From contig JALBUN010000001.1 in the NCBI GenBank assembly GCA_025174535.1, forward strand, positions 1,364,001-1,428,000: a stretch of DNA of 64,000 nucleotides, in the 5' to 3' direction. Below are positions 1 through 11,565 of the stretch, in pieces (within the stretch, counting starts at the first letter, position 1; each line of letters begins with the position of its first letter). The stretch comes from Cantharellus purpuraceus (taxonomy: Eukaryota > Basidiomycota > Agaricomycetes > Cantharellales > Hydnaceae). Position numbers and translations under genes: made by a program. The notes under the pieces are model-generated. The model was given only the letters and a program-made list of their open reading frames with translations. It was not told the origin of the DNA and made no database searches.

Positions 1-267
1 TTGCCTCGCATATACTGGTCATACTGCCATTGGCTTTCCGCTTACAAAATCATTGCACATGGGGTGTATCGTATCTCTCACTGCATATGCCCGCATAAGA
101 ATATGATATGCATCTCATGCACTACTTCTGGACTTGTTAATGTCATGTGAAGCTACACAGTGAGCTGCTGGGTGTACGTCATGCATCAATTACAACTAGG
201 AAAGTATGGGTATCGGAAAGAACGCCATCTATACAGGCAGCATCGGTAAGTCGAAGGAAAGCCACGG

Positions 268-1819
268 TCAAAACCCCGTCTTCTTATGAATTATATCCGG
301 ATCTTCTTGATACTCTTCTGCGGAGACCCACATCTGTCTCTGCGGTCAGGTCTATTTCTAGACAGTGTTAAAGCCAGCAAACCTTTTTGAACGTGCTTAA
401 TCCTGCCAGAATACTTCCTCCTATCCATGTCGAATACTTACGCTCTGGTGGTGCGTAGATTTTGATCTTGATGTCCTTCAGGGCCAACTTCTTCACCTCA
501 TTTAATAACCGGTCTCCGAATCCTATAAAGACTGCTCGAGAAGTATCAGGAAGACAAATGTCATCAACGAACCTCGACACAATGTGCTACCGCCACTTAG
601 GACGACATTTGAGAAGAGACTCTTCCGGAGATCAAGATCGACACGGTTAATAGAGTCCACGACTACCTGATGTACGCCTGCATACTCCAAGCCAATCAAC
701 TCGGGGTTGAATAGAATCTCTGGCGCGCGGAATCGTTCTGGACCTAGCTAGGAACAGCATCATCATCAACGACCGTGAGCTATAGACATTAATTATGTAT
801 TACCTGGACAGCGTTCCCGTCTGGTAATCGGAACTCTTCCGTTCGCCCAACGCTCTCTTTCTCCTCTTTCGACGGGCTAAGCGCAACATAACAGCATTTC
901 TCTTTGATAGTCCGTACTACTTCTCGTTCAGCTGTTGTATGTAAGTGATGTCCCGACTTCCGTAGGAGTAATTGAAGATGGTCTGTCACATCTCTGAGAG
1001 AGTGAATGAGAACTTGGTGACCTGGAGTGGACAATATACGCACCGACCAGCGACATCTACTCTTCGAATTGCGTGGGGCATTGAGAAGCCCTCAAACACA
1101 GGCACCGCATGTGTCACACCGTCCCCGGAATCAAGCACAATACCCGTCGTCCGCCCAGAGGAATATCTGCAATAGAGGTCGGATGAACTCACGCCATGCA
1201 CGGGTTACACAAGTCCACGTACAGTGATAACACAGCTTGCACAGACGTGAATAATGCTGGGACATTGAAGGTGTCAAAAAATATTTGAGCAGCAACGTCA
1301 CGGTTGCTGCGAGGATTCAGCGGTGCCTCTGTGAGCAATACCGGGTGCTACGCATACGAGTTAGAATGCTGTCATGTTTCCAAACCACCACGAACCTCTT
1401 CGCTCAACGTTCCCAACTCTTCTGCGTACACCCAGCTCCATATTCGCTCCATGTCGTCCCAATCAGTCACAATTCCATGTTCGATAGGATACTTGATTTT
1501 GAGCAACCCTCGGAATTCCTGAGCTTTTCGACCAATGAACACGTCTCCTTCTAACGCACCCGCCATGACGCGTACGTGCTTTGGACGACCAACACTAAGA
1601 AAGCATTGAGATGCGACGGCTTACATTCAGGACAAAAGCGAGCGCACAATGATGGAAAGAAGCATTTCGGATGATCCTGCCCCGCAAATCCAGCCTTAAT
1701 AGTTCCTGAGCCCTGTGAGCACGAGGTTGAGTAAGTGGTGGCTCCGTAAATGGTGTTACACTTACGTTGTCAATTACTACTGGTTGGTTTGTGAGCACGT
1801 CCTCATATTCGGCGGACAT
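268..1819 (-). CDS. ARP1: Actin-related protein 1 (centractin), dynactin filament subunit
   Basis: Builds the short actin-like filament of dynactin, the cofactor of cytoplasmic dynein. The first exon reads [18 protein letters not shown], the centractin N-terminus. Later exons give [57 protein letters not shown] and [12 protein letters not shown], ending in a HKKTGF-type tail. [13 protein letters not shown] and NQPVVIDN favour ARP1 over conventional actin. About nine introns of roughly 50-70 nt were resolved. Each splice restores the actin-fold sequence, for example VDVAGR joined to [12 protein letters not shown] near 1000-1055. I saw no frameshift. The start at 1819 lies 113 bp from the divergent gene at 1933, so the two may share a promoter. 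Exon ends are hand-placed. Confidence 0.93.
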
Positions 1820-1932
1820 GGTTAGCGTGGGCGCTAGAGAACGTCAAAGGCTTTGCAGCCTGTAAGGGTAAGCAAGGGAAACCAAGTCTAGAGGGTAGAC
1901 GGACGGGCGCTTAGCTTGAAGTGCACTAGGTT

Positions 1933-2758
1933 ATGACAGGCAACCACACGCTTCTCTCGCTATGCCTCGTACTCTGTCTTCTTCTCTCTCTATCTGTAAG
2001 AGGATTTCTGTAGCCATTGATTTCAAAACCTTACACTATGAAACATCACTAGGCTCCGGTTGCAGCTGAGCTTGGTCTTGGCTCAAAATGGGAGGCGGCG
2101 AGCTTTTGCAAATGTATATACCCTTTCACTACGTTGACTCGATTATCGAGGACCTGATTCAGGCTATGTATAGGCATATGCTTCCAGAACTATACCATAC
2201 TTCCTCTATCTGAGCCGGAGAACCTATCACAGCCATGCCTCTCGTGTACCAAGCAGTGGTGTCTTGACCAGAAACTCGACATTTGCGTCGACGCAGAGTT
2301 GGGGGATACGGATCCTGACACGGCGACGGGGAAGGAGGGAGACGTAGAGGCCAGATGTTTTCGTATGTGGACATGGCTGATGTGGCGGTTGCATGGCTGA
2401 CTCCCATGTTTGTTCTGCAGAACGCGATTCGCCACGAGATCAACTTGTGGTGACGCTGTTTCTGTTGACCATCTTTGGACTCCTTGTAGGAGCTGGTATC
2501 AAAGCACGTATGGAGAAGGCTGGCATCAACGTTGATACGAGGGTTGCCTGGGATGCGGCACGAGCGAGCCGCCGATGGTGGGAGGTGAGTCTGGGGTGTC
2601 CTCTTAATGCTTGCTCATATGCTCAACGTTTGCCCTATTTCAAGGCAATGTTGCCCACACGGCAGACCGAGTTTAACTTGGGTACTTTACCGTGGAGTTC
2701 TTCCAGGCACCGGGGAGACTATGAAGAAGTGGATACAGAGGAGCGTACTCGGGATTGA
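1933..2758 (+). CDS. Cys-rich single-pass membrane protein of the secretory pathway, function unknown
   Basis: Five exons were joined by hand. Exon 1 begins at an ATG at 1933 and encodes a hydrophobic signal peptide (MTGNHTLLSLCLVLCLLL). The next exon continues APVAAELGLGSKWEAASF. A Cys-rich lumenal segment follows with CKCICF and CLSCTKQWCLDQ, then an acidic stretch. One transmembrane helix (LVVTLFLLTIFGLLVGAGI) follows, and a cytosolic tail ends EERTRD. The intron removing 2370-2420 joins the Cys domain (ending EARCF) to QRDSPRDQL in frame, which supports the model. I take the Cys motif plus single helix as a conserved fungal architecture but cannot name the family. It could be an ER or Golgi membrane protein. 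Function is unassigned. Confidence 0.75.
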
Positions 2759-2871
2759 ACATTGAATACCAGACTGTAAATCTTGCTCTCGTTTGTAACT
2801 TTATTGTAAACATCAGGCTATGCGTGTCACAAGCGTGATGGTCACATCGTGACTGATCCTTTCTCCCATGT

Positions 2872-3931
2872 ATGAATGAGCAGTGGCAGAGAGTGCTCTG
2901 GAAGCGTCAACCATACCCTGACAATTACGTTCCCCAGTCTTTTCTCTCGGATCTTCGTAGAAACAGTGCGTATCTAGCTGCAAGACCCGCTCTACAATGC
3001 GCACCGCTGAGGCGTGTTTCTCAGCTAATTTTCAGCCATACAGCTACGCGCCTGTCGTGCTCGCGTCCTGCATCATCACACAGCATATATCCACCATCTT
3101 CGTCTTTATTGCCGTATTCGCGCGGCTGCACAGCGGCTCACTCGACCCCCGTCTCTTGGTCGGTGTGACCATCTGCTGCCATGTCCTGGGTTATACCATA
3201 TGGGAGGTCATCGAAAATCGAAACAGGGCAGCCCGAGGCGATAACAGTGAGCCCACCACCCCAAAAAATTTCAGCTTTTGGCACCGTGATTAAACGTCGA
3301 AAAAGGAGCAAAGGCGATCAAATCGTCGCTCCTGGTGTTTCTGGCCTTGATCGCCCTGTCTCCCGTGCTCCGTACCCTCACCGCTGCCACGTCTTCAGAC
3401 TCGATCTGGGCCCTGGCTGCTTCTTTGTTCACCCTGAACGCGTTGCTGGCAGACTATGGCTCGTCCCGACAACTCCACCGAAACCAAGAAAGGTAAGGAC
3501 GCCGCCATCCTCGGCGGAAGCACCCCCCCCATACCTTAACTGTCATCCCAGGTTAACTTCTGTTCTTTCGATGAATGCGGCAATTTCGGCGTCTGTCGTG
3601 CTTGCCTCGCGATTATCGACAAACGTGGCAGTCTTTGCACTCACGCTGTTTTCCGTCCAATCCTTTGCTTTATTTCCGATCCTGCGCGTTCGTCTACAGG
3701 TAACCCCACCTGCGGTCGTCTCTCCCCGCGGTCATGTGAACTAAGAGCTCTATGCACCAGGCTGCTCCGCGCATCATTCGTATCATGCTTACAGCCATAT
3801 TGTCCGCTGCATCACTGTACCTCACGATACCCTTATCACACGCCGTGGCATACCTCTTGGCGCTTCTGCTCATCCTGATCACTTTCATTGCGCCAGGTGT
3901 CCTTGTCTGGGCTCAAAAGTACAAAAAGTGA
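2872..3931 (+). CDS. GPI2: GPI-GlcNAc transferase subunit PIG-C/Gpi2
   Basis: Subunit of the ER complex that adds GlcNAc to phosphatidylinositol, the first step of GPI-anchor synthesis. The N-terminus WQRVLWKRQPYPDNYVPQSF is the family signature. Hydrophobic segments follow (FIAVFARL, LLVGVTICCHVLGYTIW, LLVFLALIALSPVLRTLT, TLNALLADYGSS, VLSMNAAISASVVLASRL, LFSVQSFALFPILR, VAYLLALLLILITFIAPGVL), ending WAQKYKK. Introns were placed near 2967-3028, 3248-3319, 3494-3551 and 3700-3761. The third was chosen because it gives NTKAIKSSLL running into the conserved SPVLRTLT block. Size, roughly 285 residues, fits the family. It converges on the epimerase gene, with about 150 bp between the stop codons. 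Confidence 0.9.
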
Positions 3932-4079
3932 GTCTTTGCCCGACTGTCAAGTGTTTTTTGAGTTTCATTTATGGTCAGTGAAATACGCGGACCATGGGAC
4001 GTTGCCGTGCCACACGTGCGATAATGGCGAAACGGGCACACTCGTACATTTAGAATTTGTATTGCACCTCCACGTTACC

Positions 4080-5150
4080 TCATATTACGGTTAAGGACTG
4101 CTGTCCAAACCAAGACGTTCCCGGAGGAAGGTCGATCCAATATGAAGCCGCTCCAGGCTCGACAGCGATGAACAAGTCCCTGAGAGAAAAGTCAACACAA
4201 GGGGAGATGAAGTGAAGAAGATGTTTACCATCCGCCGTCTTCGAGGTCAGACATTTTCTTACCGTCTTTACCTGGGTTCCAGACGACGAGGTCATCGAAG
4301 CCGGTGGCTTTGATCTCGACGCCGAGACCACCGCCCCAGGAGACTTCGTACTCGCCGCCAGCAGACTTGTATACAAAGTCGGTAGGTTCCCTGACGTCGA
4401 CGGCTTCGCGGGCTTCGAGCTCTTCTGGGAATCCGGGTTTCAATTTGTTGATGTACGTAAGGCCCTTGAGAGGTGTGACGGTGGATAGAGCGGTATACGC
4501 GCGTATGTAGGTGTGGAGGAGGGCCTGGAAGGTGAAGGACTCGGTGGTGGAGGGATTTGCGACGTGGAGGTCGGTGGTGAGTTGATGGGCGGTGAGTGTG
4601 ACGACGTACGAGAGGGAGAAGGCGGCGGTGAACTTGGCTTTCACGGTGGGACTCGGCTCCAGGACTGGGGGGTGTGAGCAAACATTGAGACCGTGGGACG
4701 CCTTGCGCGCACGTACCAAAGCGCACGGAGACGGCGTCTTTCGTGTCGACGAGGATGGAGTCGAATGACCATACCTCGCTGCGGGCAAAGCCGTGCTGGG
4801 GGAGCTGGGCGTGTTCCGGTTTGGAGGGGGGACCGAAGAAGGGGAATACGACAGGGATGCCGCCGCGGACAGGCTTGGAGCCGTCCAGGAATGCTTTGGG
4901 GGAGGTGTAGAGTCTTTCTAATGGAGGGCCGGCGTCGAGCTGGCTGGGGGCTTTCCATGATATGACCTGTGATAGCTTGAGCAATGCAAGCAAGGTGAGA
5001 GAGTGTGTGTGCTCACGGTGGCGCCGTAGAGGAGGATCTCGGCAGCGGATCCCTAGGGGAGCGTCTCCGTGACCGAGTCAGACAGTGAGCAGCACGACTC
5101 ACGTTTGCGTGGGTGAGGATGACTTTTGCAGGGGTGGTCTTGAGCGGCAT
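4080..5150 (-). CDS. Glucose-6-phosphate 1-epimerase (aldose 1-epimerase family)
   Basis: Interconverts the alpha and beta anomers of glucose 6-phosphate in the cytosol. Recognised by GGIPVVFPFFGPP and LPQHGFAR (active-site region), the PSTTESFTFQALLHTYIR segment and the C-terminal VVWNPGKDGKKM, DLFIAVEPGAA and GTSWFGQQSLTV blocks. These match the yeast YMR099C type rather than galactose mutarotases. Translation starts at 5150 with MPLKTTPAKVILTHAN. Introns follow at about 5050-5100 (joining to GSAAEILLYGATV), near 5000, near 4670-4720 and at about 4190-4236. The start is only 66 bp from the divergent start of the secreted protein at 5217. Confidence 0.9.
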
Positions 5151-5216
5151 CGTGGCAGGGACTGCAACGGTGTGACAGAAACTGTCACACACACACGACG
5201 CACACCCACCACGACG

Positions 5217-5745
5217 ATGCGAGTCTCGCTGGTCCTCCTCTGTATAGCGGGACTTGTCTGCCAGGCTCATGCACAGGTATGTCATGTTTCCCGTCGCTTG
5301 TTCATCGTGTTGATGCGGGGCTTTGCAGAACAACAATAACAGCAGCGCCAACGCCGCCGTATCCACCATCCTGAGCACCAGCGTCGGGCTGGGGCCCGAC
5401 CGCCAGACCACGTCGCAGGTGATCACGAGCCTCGTCACGCTGCAGCCCTCCGCCTCCGCGACGCCGTCGGGCAACGCGTCGACCGCGGCGCCCTCGGGGA
5501 ACTCGACCTCGCCGCCCAGCGCAGGCAACTCGACGTCGAGGTCTACGACGACGCCGAGCAATCTGCCGACGGCGGACTCGGGCGTGAATGGGGGTGGGAA
5601 TCCGGCGGGGGCACCGAGTCCTGGGGGCGGGAGCGGGGCGTATGGGCCGGGGGACGGGTATATTGCCGGGGCGCTCTTGCTAAAAGCCAACGCTGCGCTC
5701 GTCGTGGCGGCAGGTGTTGGGGTGGGCTTTGCAGTGGCATTGTAG
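5217..5745 (+). CDS. Small secreted Ser/Thr/Pro/Gly-rich protein, possibly GPI-anchored
   Basis: Exon 1 encodes a signal peptide (MRVSLVLLCIAGLVCQAHAQ). One intron (about 5278-5328) leads to a low-complexity chain of about 140 residues. It is rich in Ser, Thr, Asn, Pro and Gly, with many N-x-S/T sites (NNNNSS, GNST, GNASTAA). The C-terminus is hydrophobic (ALVVAAGVGVGFAVAL) after a Gly/Pro-rich hinge, which fits a GPI-attachment signal. No catalytic domain is visible. This composition is typical of fungal cell-surface proteins that are heavily O-mannosylated, so a wall or plasma-membrane location is inferred. GC content is high compared with flanking DNA. Confidence 0.75.
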
Positions 5746-6454
5746 GGCGGGGGTCATACTGCATTCTTTTTTCATGCGTGTCGGACACACCGACGGACAG
5801 TCGAGGTGGCGGTGGTAATCATACAGCTTATCTTAACGATGTAGATAGACAAGGCCAAGCAAACGACGCAGAGCCAAGGTGAACCGGGAGGAGAGCAGCC
5901 CATTTGGGGCAAGATAAGGGAGTATTCCGGATTCAACCAGAAATGGAATGCACGGAGACGGATATTAAGGACTGTGACGGTTCCCGTCCAGACTGCTGGT
6001 GAGAGGCCGGACTATCTGATGGCAGCAGCGTGGCCCGCGGCACGACGCTTCCATTTCGACATCCCCCGATTCATGCGACGAGGCGGCGGGTCCTCACGAC
6101 GACACTCGTACGGCCGTTTCCGAGAACACTCGTTTCTCCTCTCAGATCTCGCCCGGATCGCGTGTCCGCCTTCGCGCGCGGACACCGCCCGTCTCCCGGC
6201 CCCATCAGTTCCACCGCGTACAACCAATCTGCCGCGAGGCTGGCAAAACAATTACATGGGGCTCGGTGTGTATACAGTTTTCAACTTTTGTGTGAGCAGC
6301 GAGACATGTGACAGCAAGAACAGCAAGGGGCGCAGAACACAGCGACAGAAAGGAATGGCAGGCGTGTTGTGGATAATGTGCGTGTGCGTGTGAGTGTGTT
6401 TCAATTCTATAGATGCGCAAACATGAAAGGTGAGCCAGGGAAAAAAGTTCAGAA
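5746..6454. other. Intergenic region, 0.7 kb
   Basis: Lies downstream of both the secreted protein (+) and the bZIP gene (-). A (GT)n-like stretch (gtgcgtgtgcgtgtgagtgtg) sits at about 6377-6397. The open frames here have no recognisable domain and are GC-rich shadows. Nothing else is seen. Confidence 0.6.
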
Positions 6455-7910
6455 TCACGGATTCATCTCCACGTCGTCCAGGTCCCCCTTCCGTCTCGCA
6501 TGCTGTCGGTGGTGCGACGGCGCAGGCGCACTCTGCACCCCCATCCCGATCCCCCGCGTGCACAAAATGTCGATCGCCACCTTGCTACCCGTGTCCGCCG
6601 GCTTCTTGGCGCGCGTGCGCGTGCGTCGCAGAGATCCAAACGCCTGCGCTTTGATCACCGCCAGTGTATTCGACATCGGCGGCTCCCGGTCCCGGTCCCG
6701 CGGCGACGGCGACGACGAGCGCGAATGTGGCGCACCAGCGCCCCCGTGCATCTGCGCCCCCAATGTGTGGCGGCGCGGGCGCGCATGTGCCCCATCCCCG
6801 TGCGCGTCCCCATTGTGCTGTCCCTCGCCCTCCCCGTGCCCCATCTGCGCCGGCGACGACACCCGTGCAACCGACCCCACGTCCGGCGCATACATGTCCC
6901 CTCCGCGCGGGTTGGGCCCCGAGTACGCCCGCCGCGGACGGGCCGGGTAGCGGTCGTCCGTATGGCGGCTCTGGTACCCCTCCGACGCGTACTCTGGCAC
7001 GGACAGCGTGCCCGACTCTGGCAGGGATGGTCAGAGAGCGCGCGGTAGACGCAGGCGAGGCAAGCGACGCACCGTAGGATGCACTGGACATGCCCAGATT
7101 CACCAGGGACATGCGGTTCTCGTCCGCGTTGAGGGGAAAGCGGGTGCTGTACTGCACGGCGGGCGAGATGCTGGCGGGCGAGTCGGATGCCTCGGACGAA
7201 TGCGAGGGGTGCGGGTCGCCGACACACGGTGTGCGGGTGTTGGAGAACGGACCGGGGATCCAGTTTCCCTCGGGGCTGGTGGTGAAGGGCTGCAGAGACG
7301 CCGGAAATCGCTGATCCGCCTCCTTGCCTGGAGGCACAGGATATGGGTCGCCGGCAGCAGCGGGGTGTGGCTGGAAGCGCAGGGGGTCGTCCACATACTG
7401 TCTGGCACCCGGCGGATGCAGCTCGGCGGAGGGCGGCGTGGGCGCGAGACGGGGCGGAAAGTCGTTCATGTGCGAGTCGTCGAGCCCGAGAGCCTGCTGC
7501 TTGGCGTGCCAAAAGTCACGCCACTGCTTCTCACGGTCGCGGGCGGCCTGCTTCATGCCGTCGACGATGGAGATGAGACGGGCATTTTCGTGGCGAAGGT
7601 CGTCGGCGTCGTTGCGGGCCTCGCGACAGGTGTCCTGGAGAGAGAGGACGACGGCCTCGAGACTGGTGACTGTGCAGAAGAAGGGGTGAGCTGGGCAAGG
7701 TGCCACGCAGAGAGGGGACCTGCCTGTCTCCTCGAGACTGGCAATGTAGTTTGCGCGACGCGCCCTGAATGCCGCCTGCGCGTCTGCATTCTTTTTGCGA
7801 CGCATGGAGGCGGCCTGGGCCTGAGAGAGGTGGGCGTCGGAGGAGGAGGCGTGGAGGACGTCGGGTTTGGAGAGGGACTGGTGAAGGGGGAGGGGGTCAA
7901 AGCTGTCCAT
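6455..7910 (-). CDS. bZIP transcription factor (basidiomycete AP-1/Yap-like)
   Basis: Nuclear DNA-binding protein of roughly 440 residues. The basic region at residues 35-55 reads RRKKNADAQAAFRARRANYI and contains the fungal NxxAQxxFR signature. An intron (about 7670-7730) interrupts the start of the leucine zipper, which continues VTSLEAVVLSLQDTCREARN. A Pro/Ser-rich linker follows. A second intron of about 55 nt near 7016-7070 shifts the frame into the C-terminal block TLAVIKAQAFGSLRRTRTR, ending GDLDDVEMNP. I chose the splice because it links the zipper frame to this block as SASY|ESGTLSVPEYASEG. Targets cannot be read from sequence. Confidence 0.85.
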
Positions 7911-8025
7911 GGTGGGAGTCAGGTGGAAGAAGGAGGAGCAGAGGCCATGGATCGACGCGGCCTACTTCAAGGTTTGCCTGCTACCGTCGCCGTACGCGAG
8001 CACCGGTGCGAATCCCCGACTCTCC

Positions 8026-8092
8026 CTCTTTATATTATATTTATATTCACATATACATATACATTCTTATTATTTATTTATTTATTTATTTT
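8026..8092. repeat. AT-rich low-complexity tract with (TTTA)n
   Basis: A run of TATATTTATAT and repeated TTTA units lies between the 3' end of APC4 and the 5' end of the bZIP gene. It stands out from the GC-rich surroundings. It could hold the polyadenylation signals of APC4 (minus strand) or act as a nucleosome-depleted promoter element. Confidence 0.7.
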
Positions 8093-8105
8093 CACATCCC
8101 GCTCG

Positions 8106-11100
8106 CTAACCCAATTCCACCTCCGCGGCTTCCTCCTCCTCCTCCTCCTCCTCCGCCATGTCCAGCACCTCCCCCTCGCTCCCCGTGCCCTCCACCACGC
8201 ACACCGTCCGTCGCCCAACACGTCCGTTCGCCGACACCCGCGCCGCCGTCGTCCCCCGCAGCCGCAGCATCCGCGTACCCGTCAGCCGCAACGCGTTGCG
8301 CGTGTGCTGTGTCCCCCCGTCAGCGGCGCACCCGTCCCCCCACCGCTCCGCACTCACCTCGCCGCCCTGCATCGCGTCCTGCACCACCTTCTCGCGCGAC
8401 ATCTCCCCCAGCCCCGTCGTGTCCACCTGCGTAAACGCCAGGTCCCGGTACGCCATCGTCCCCACGAACGCCGGCGCTAGCATCGCTCAGCGCGTCCATG
8501 CCACTCCACACGCCGTCAAACACACGCACCTCGTCGCTCCCCGTGCGTCTCCCGCAGCACAAGCACCACCGTCTCCTCGTCGAAAAACTCAAAGTCCAGC
8601 ACATCCACGCTTCCCTCCGCTAGCTTGCATGCAATCACCGCCACCTGCAATGACGTCGGCTCGCCAACCGGCTCTCCTGTGTGGAACCGCATCCGTGACA
8701 GGCACACTGCATCCACGTCAGCTCCCATCAGCACCTCCAACTGTCCCACTCACAGTGTCCCAGGCGCTCCCCCCTGCGCGGCACATACACCAGCACATAC
8801 TGCGTCGCTACCTCCCCCTGTCTATCGCTCAGTCACACCTCGCATCCGAAGAAACTCGGCCTCACCTCCACCATCGTCTTCTCTCGCATGCTGAGTGCCT
8901 CCGTTTCCCTCTCCTTGCCCTTGCCCGACGGCGCCGTGCGCCGTCCATATACAGACACGGTCTGTCCCAGTCCGCTTCCGGCGCTTGCAAACGCCTGCTG
9001 GCATGCTTTGGCAATCTCCTTCACCAGCTGCTCCATGTTGTGGTCTAGACCCGAAATATCAGCGTGCTTTCTGGCCTGCGCTGGCGTCAGCACACACACA
9101 GCGGACAATGACTCTGCAACTCACTGGCTCCCAGGATCGTGCTCGAGGCTTCTCAACCGCTTGTCGAGCCTCCTCTATCGCTTCAGCAAGCGTCTTGTGT
9201 ACTTGCGGTGCTCGTATCTCGTCTGGGCTCATGCTTGGCACTTTGTTCTCACCCTCGCCGTCAAACCACTGGTCCAGGTTGCTGCCGTTTAACCCATCCA
9301 TCAAGTACCGGTTCACCTCCAGAATATCCCAACTCAGGGGCCTTATTTTCACCTCGTCTGTATGTACCTTGTTAGATTCTGCTTTAAAGTCAGCATCAAC
9401 ATGCACAGCACGGAAATTCCCGCTTTACCGTACTGCAACCAGAGCTTGAATTCCTTGAACCGCCATAACTGGTCTCTCGCAGTCGACGCTAACCATGCGG
9501 AGAGAATGATGGCCCTCTTTGCCAGCGACATGCAATACTTAATGTGCGCCTCATCAAACCGATATACTCCGTATGTTTGTGGCCTGTAAATCCCGTCAGA
9601 GTGGCCATGGCTGCTCGTACGGGGGTCACTTGCAATCTAGCCCAGCCCATTGCGTCCTGCAGGACAATATACAGCCGCTGTGCCGCGAGTCCGATTCGCT
9701 TTTCAGAAAAGTCTCTCAACTTTACCAGTGCTTCCGTCATCGTCGTATCCCATTTGCCGAGGCCCTAGTCATTGTCATTGCATCATTGCCCAGTGACATG
9801 GGTGTTAACAACTCACACGCTCGCTCAGTCCACCCAGCAAGTCGTTCAAGCCTTCTGTTGCTCGACCCGTGACCAGCAGTGCCGTCAGGTCGGCAAACGG
9901 ATTTGGATCCTTGACTGCCAATGCGGGGGGTAACAATTCAGAATACCAGTTCCCACCAAACTAGAGCAACCACTTGCCGTCACCATGTGCCCTTTGTTTC
10001 GCTTCCAATTCTTTGATCCATTTTGGCCCCAATACGCGCGCTCCTTCACCATGTTCGCTGGATCCCATCCATGTGCTACGCATTTCTTCCACCGCACGCA
10101 GCATATACCATGCCAGCTCGCGTGCTGCCGAGGAGGCCTTGGCGACTTCTCGCGCATGTATTGAGCGAAGCGCCGAGAGGTCCGCAGCTATGGGTAAGAT
10201 GTTTGTGCTACCCTGTTCGTGGACTCTGTACGTGACATGCGCCAAGATGGTCGGTTTGAACGGCAGGCTCGTCAGCGAGATAATGTGGCATGGAACGCCC
10301 TCGACGACGTCGCCAAGGGCGACGGAGCCTAATGGGTACGTTGCGTCCATGAAAAAGTGGCATCGGCACCGATCGTCGGCAGCAATGACGATACTGTCGT
10401 AGTTTAGCGAGTTTTCCGGTCGCACGTCGTCTAGAACTTCCTCAGGTGGAACCCGTGAGCGCCTCTGGGAATCTCCGGGGCGTGGAAATGGTTTGATGGA
10501 GGCAGCGACCAGATCAGGAGGCAGGCAAGGCCAGTCTGCAATACTATCGGGTAATTTAGGTGCCTTGGCGGTTGATGTGGGCAATGCGCCCTGGAAAGAA
10601 AACAGATCGGACGTCCTGTGTGCCCCCATTTATTAGTCAAATAAGGCAATTGTGCAAAAAGTGTGGAGCGAGCCCACGTGATGGGCTGGGTGTCATCTTT
10701 GAGGGGATCCAGGAGGGGTTGCATTTTTAATTGTGAGAGTGCTGAGCCTGGCTGATCCATCAGGCATGTCAATAGCTGTTGGTACTTGTGATAAAAACAA
10801 TGTATATAGACGGACAATGGTTTTATTTCGCTTGAAAAAGTCGGGTAGCTTGGGACCCTTCTTTGGAGGATTCTCATGCCTGAACCACCAGACTTCGGTG
10901 ACACGAAAGTCTGGAGAGGTGGAGGTGGAGGGAGAAAATGAAACAGAGTGTTCCTGTCTCCCATCCTGGATCGAGTGGATGCTTAGACGCGGGGGGTGGT
11001 GTGAGAGGAGGAGGGACAGTCCTGGCACCACAAAACGCACGCACACACACACACGGGGGGGGTTTCACCCAGCGTTTTCTCTGCTTTGCAAAAGTGGACA

Positions 11101-11350
11101 TACCATCGGGACTCCAAGCAATTCCCGTGACCTCCTCATGTGCCGCGGTGCCCACACTCACGTCGACCTCCCATTTCTTCGCACCTTGCATCTTCCACAA
11201 GCTAATGGTGTCTTTAGTTCCGAGACGAGATATAACAAGAAGGAGGTCCTTGTCGGGACTGCATGAAGACGGGAGAATGTGGGACGGACAACTAAGATGC
11301 AGCACGGATAAGGAAGAGAAATTGTCAGGTTGGAGTGGGATGGAAGTCAT
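8106..11350 (-). CDS. APC4: Anaphase-promoting complex subunit 4
   Basis: Scaffold subunit of the APC/C ubiquitin ligase. The N-terminus carries the APC4-type WD40 opening: CSPDKDLLLVISRLGTKDTI, SLWKMQGAKKWEV, EEVTGIAWSPDG. The middle contains the long helical domain (RVLGPKWIKELEAKQRAHG, LKDFSEKR-like, AQRLYIVLQDAMGWARL, WRFKEFKLWLQYGKAG, DILEVNRYLMDGLNGSNL). The C-terminal part includes DVLDFEFFDEETVVLVLRE and ends in a poly-Glu run encoded by a CTC-rich microsatellite (8127-8156). At least nine introns break the gene; one near 11030-11060 holds a CA/G-rich microsatellite. Start at 11350 (MTSIPLQPDNFSSL). Exon ends are approximate. Confidence 0.88.
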
Positions 11351-11565
11351 TGTGAATTGGGGCAGCGTCCGTCGCGCGATGGAAACGCGTCAAAGGAGCA
11401 CGAGAAGTCAGGAGCAGCCAAGACAAGGTATGGCACGACGTTGGAGGCTGCAGACGATAGGACAGAGCGTTGCTCAATCTGGGGAGACGCGTTTTCCGCG
11501 GAAGCAAACTGAAAGTACGGGCGGCACCGAAAGAGCTATATCCGAGGGTACTGCAACAGAGTTAT

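Noticed and set aside
5974..6393. Arg-rich 139-codon plus-strand frame
   Set aside because: It is a GC-rich shadow-like frame without start context or domain, overlapped by equally long frames on the other strand.
7970..8030. A GGTGCGAATCCCC-type sequence resembling a tRNA T-arm
   Set aside because: There is no A box, acceptor stem or anticodon arm upstream that fits; the similarity is a single motif.
7008..8480. A 490-codon plus-strand frame
   Set aside because: It runs antisense to the bZIP gene and into APC4, with no domain and GC-driven composition. It is a shadow.
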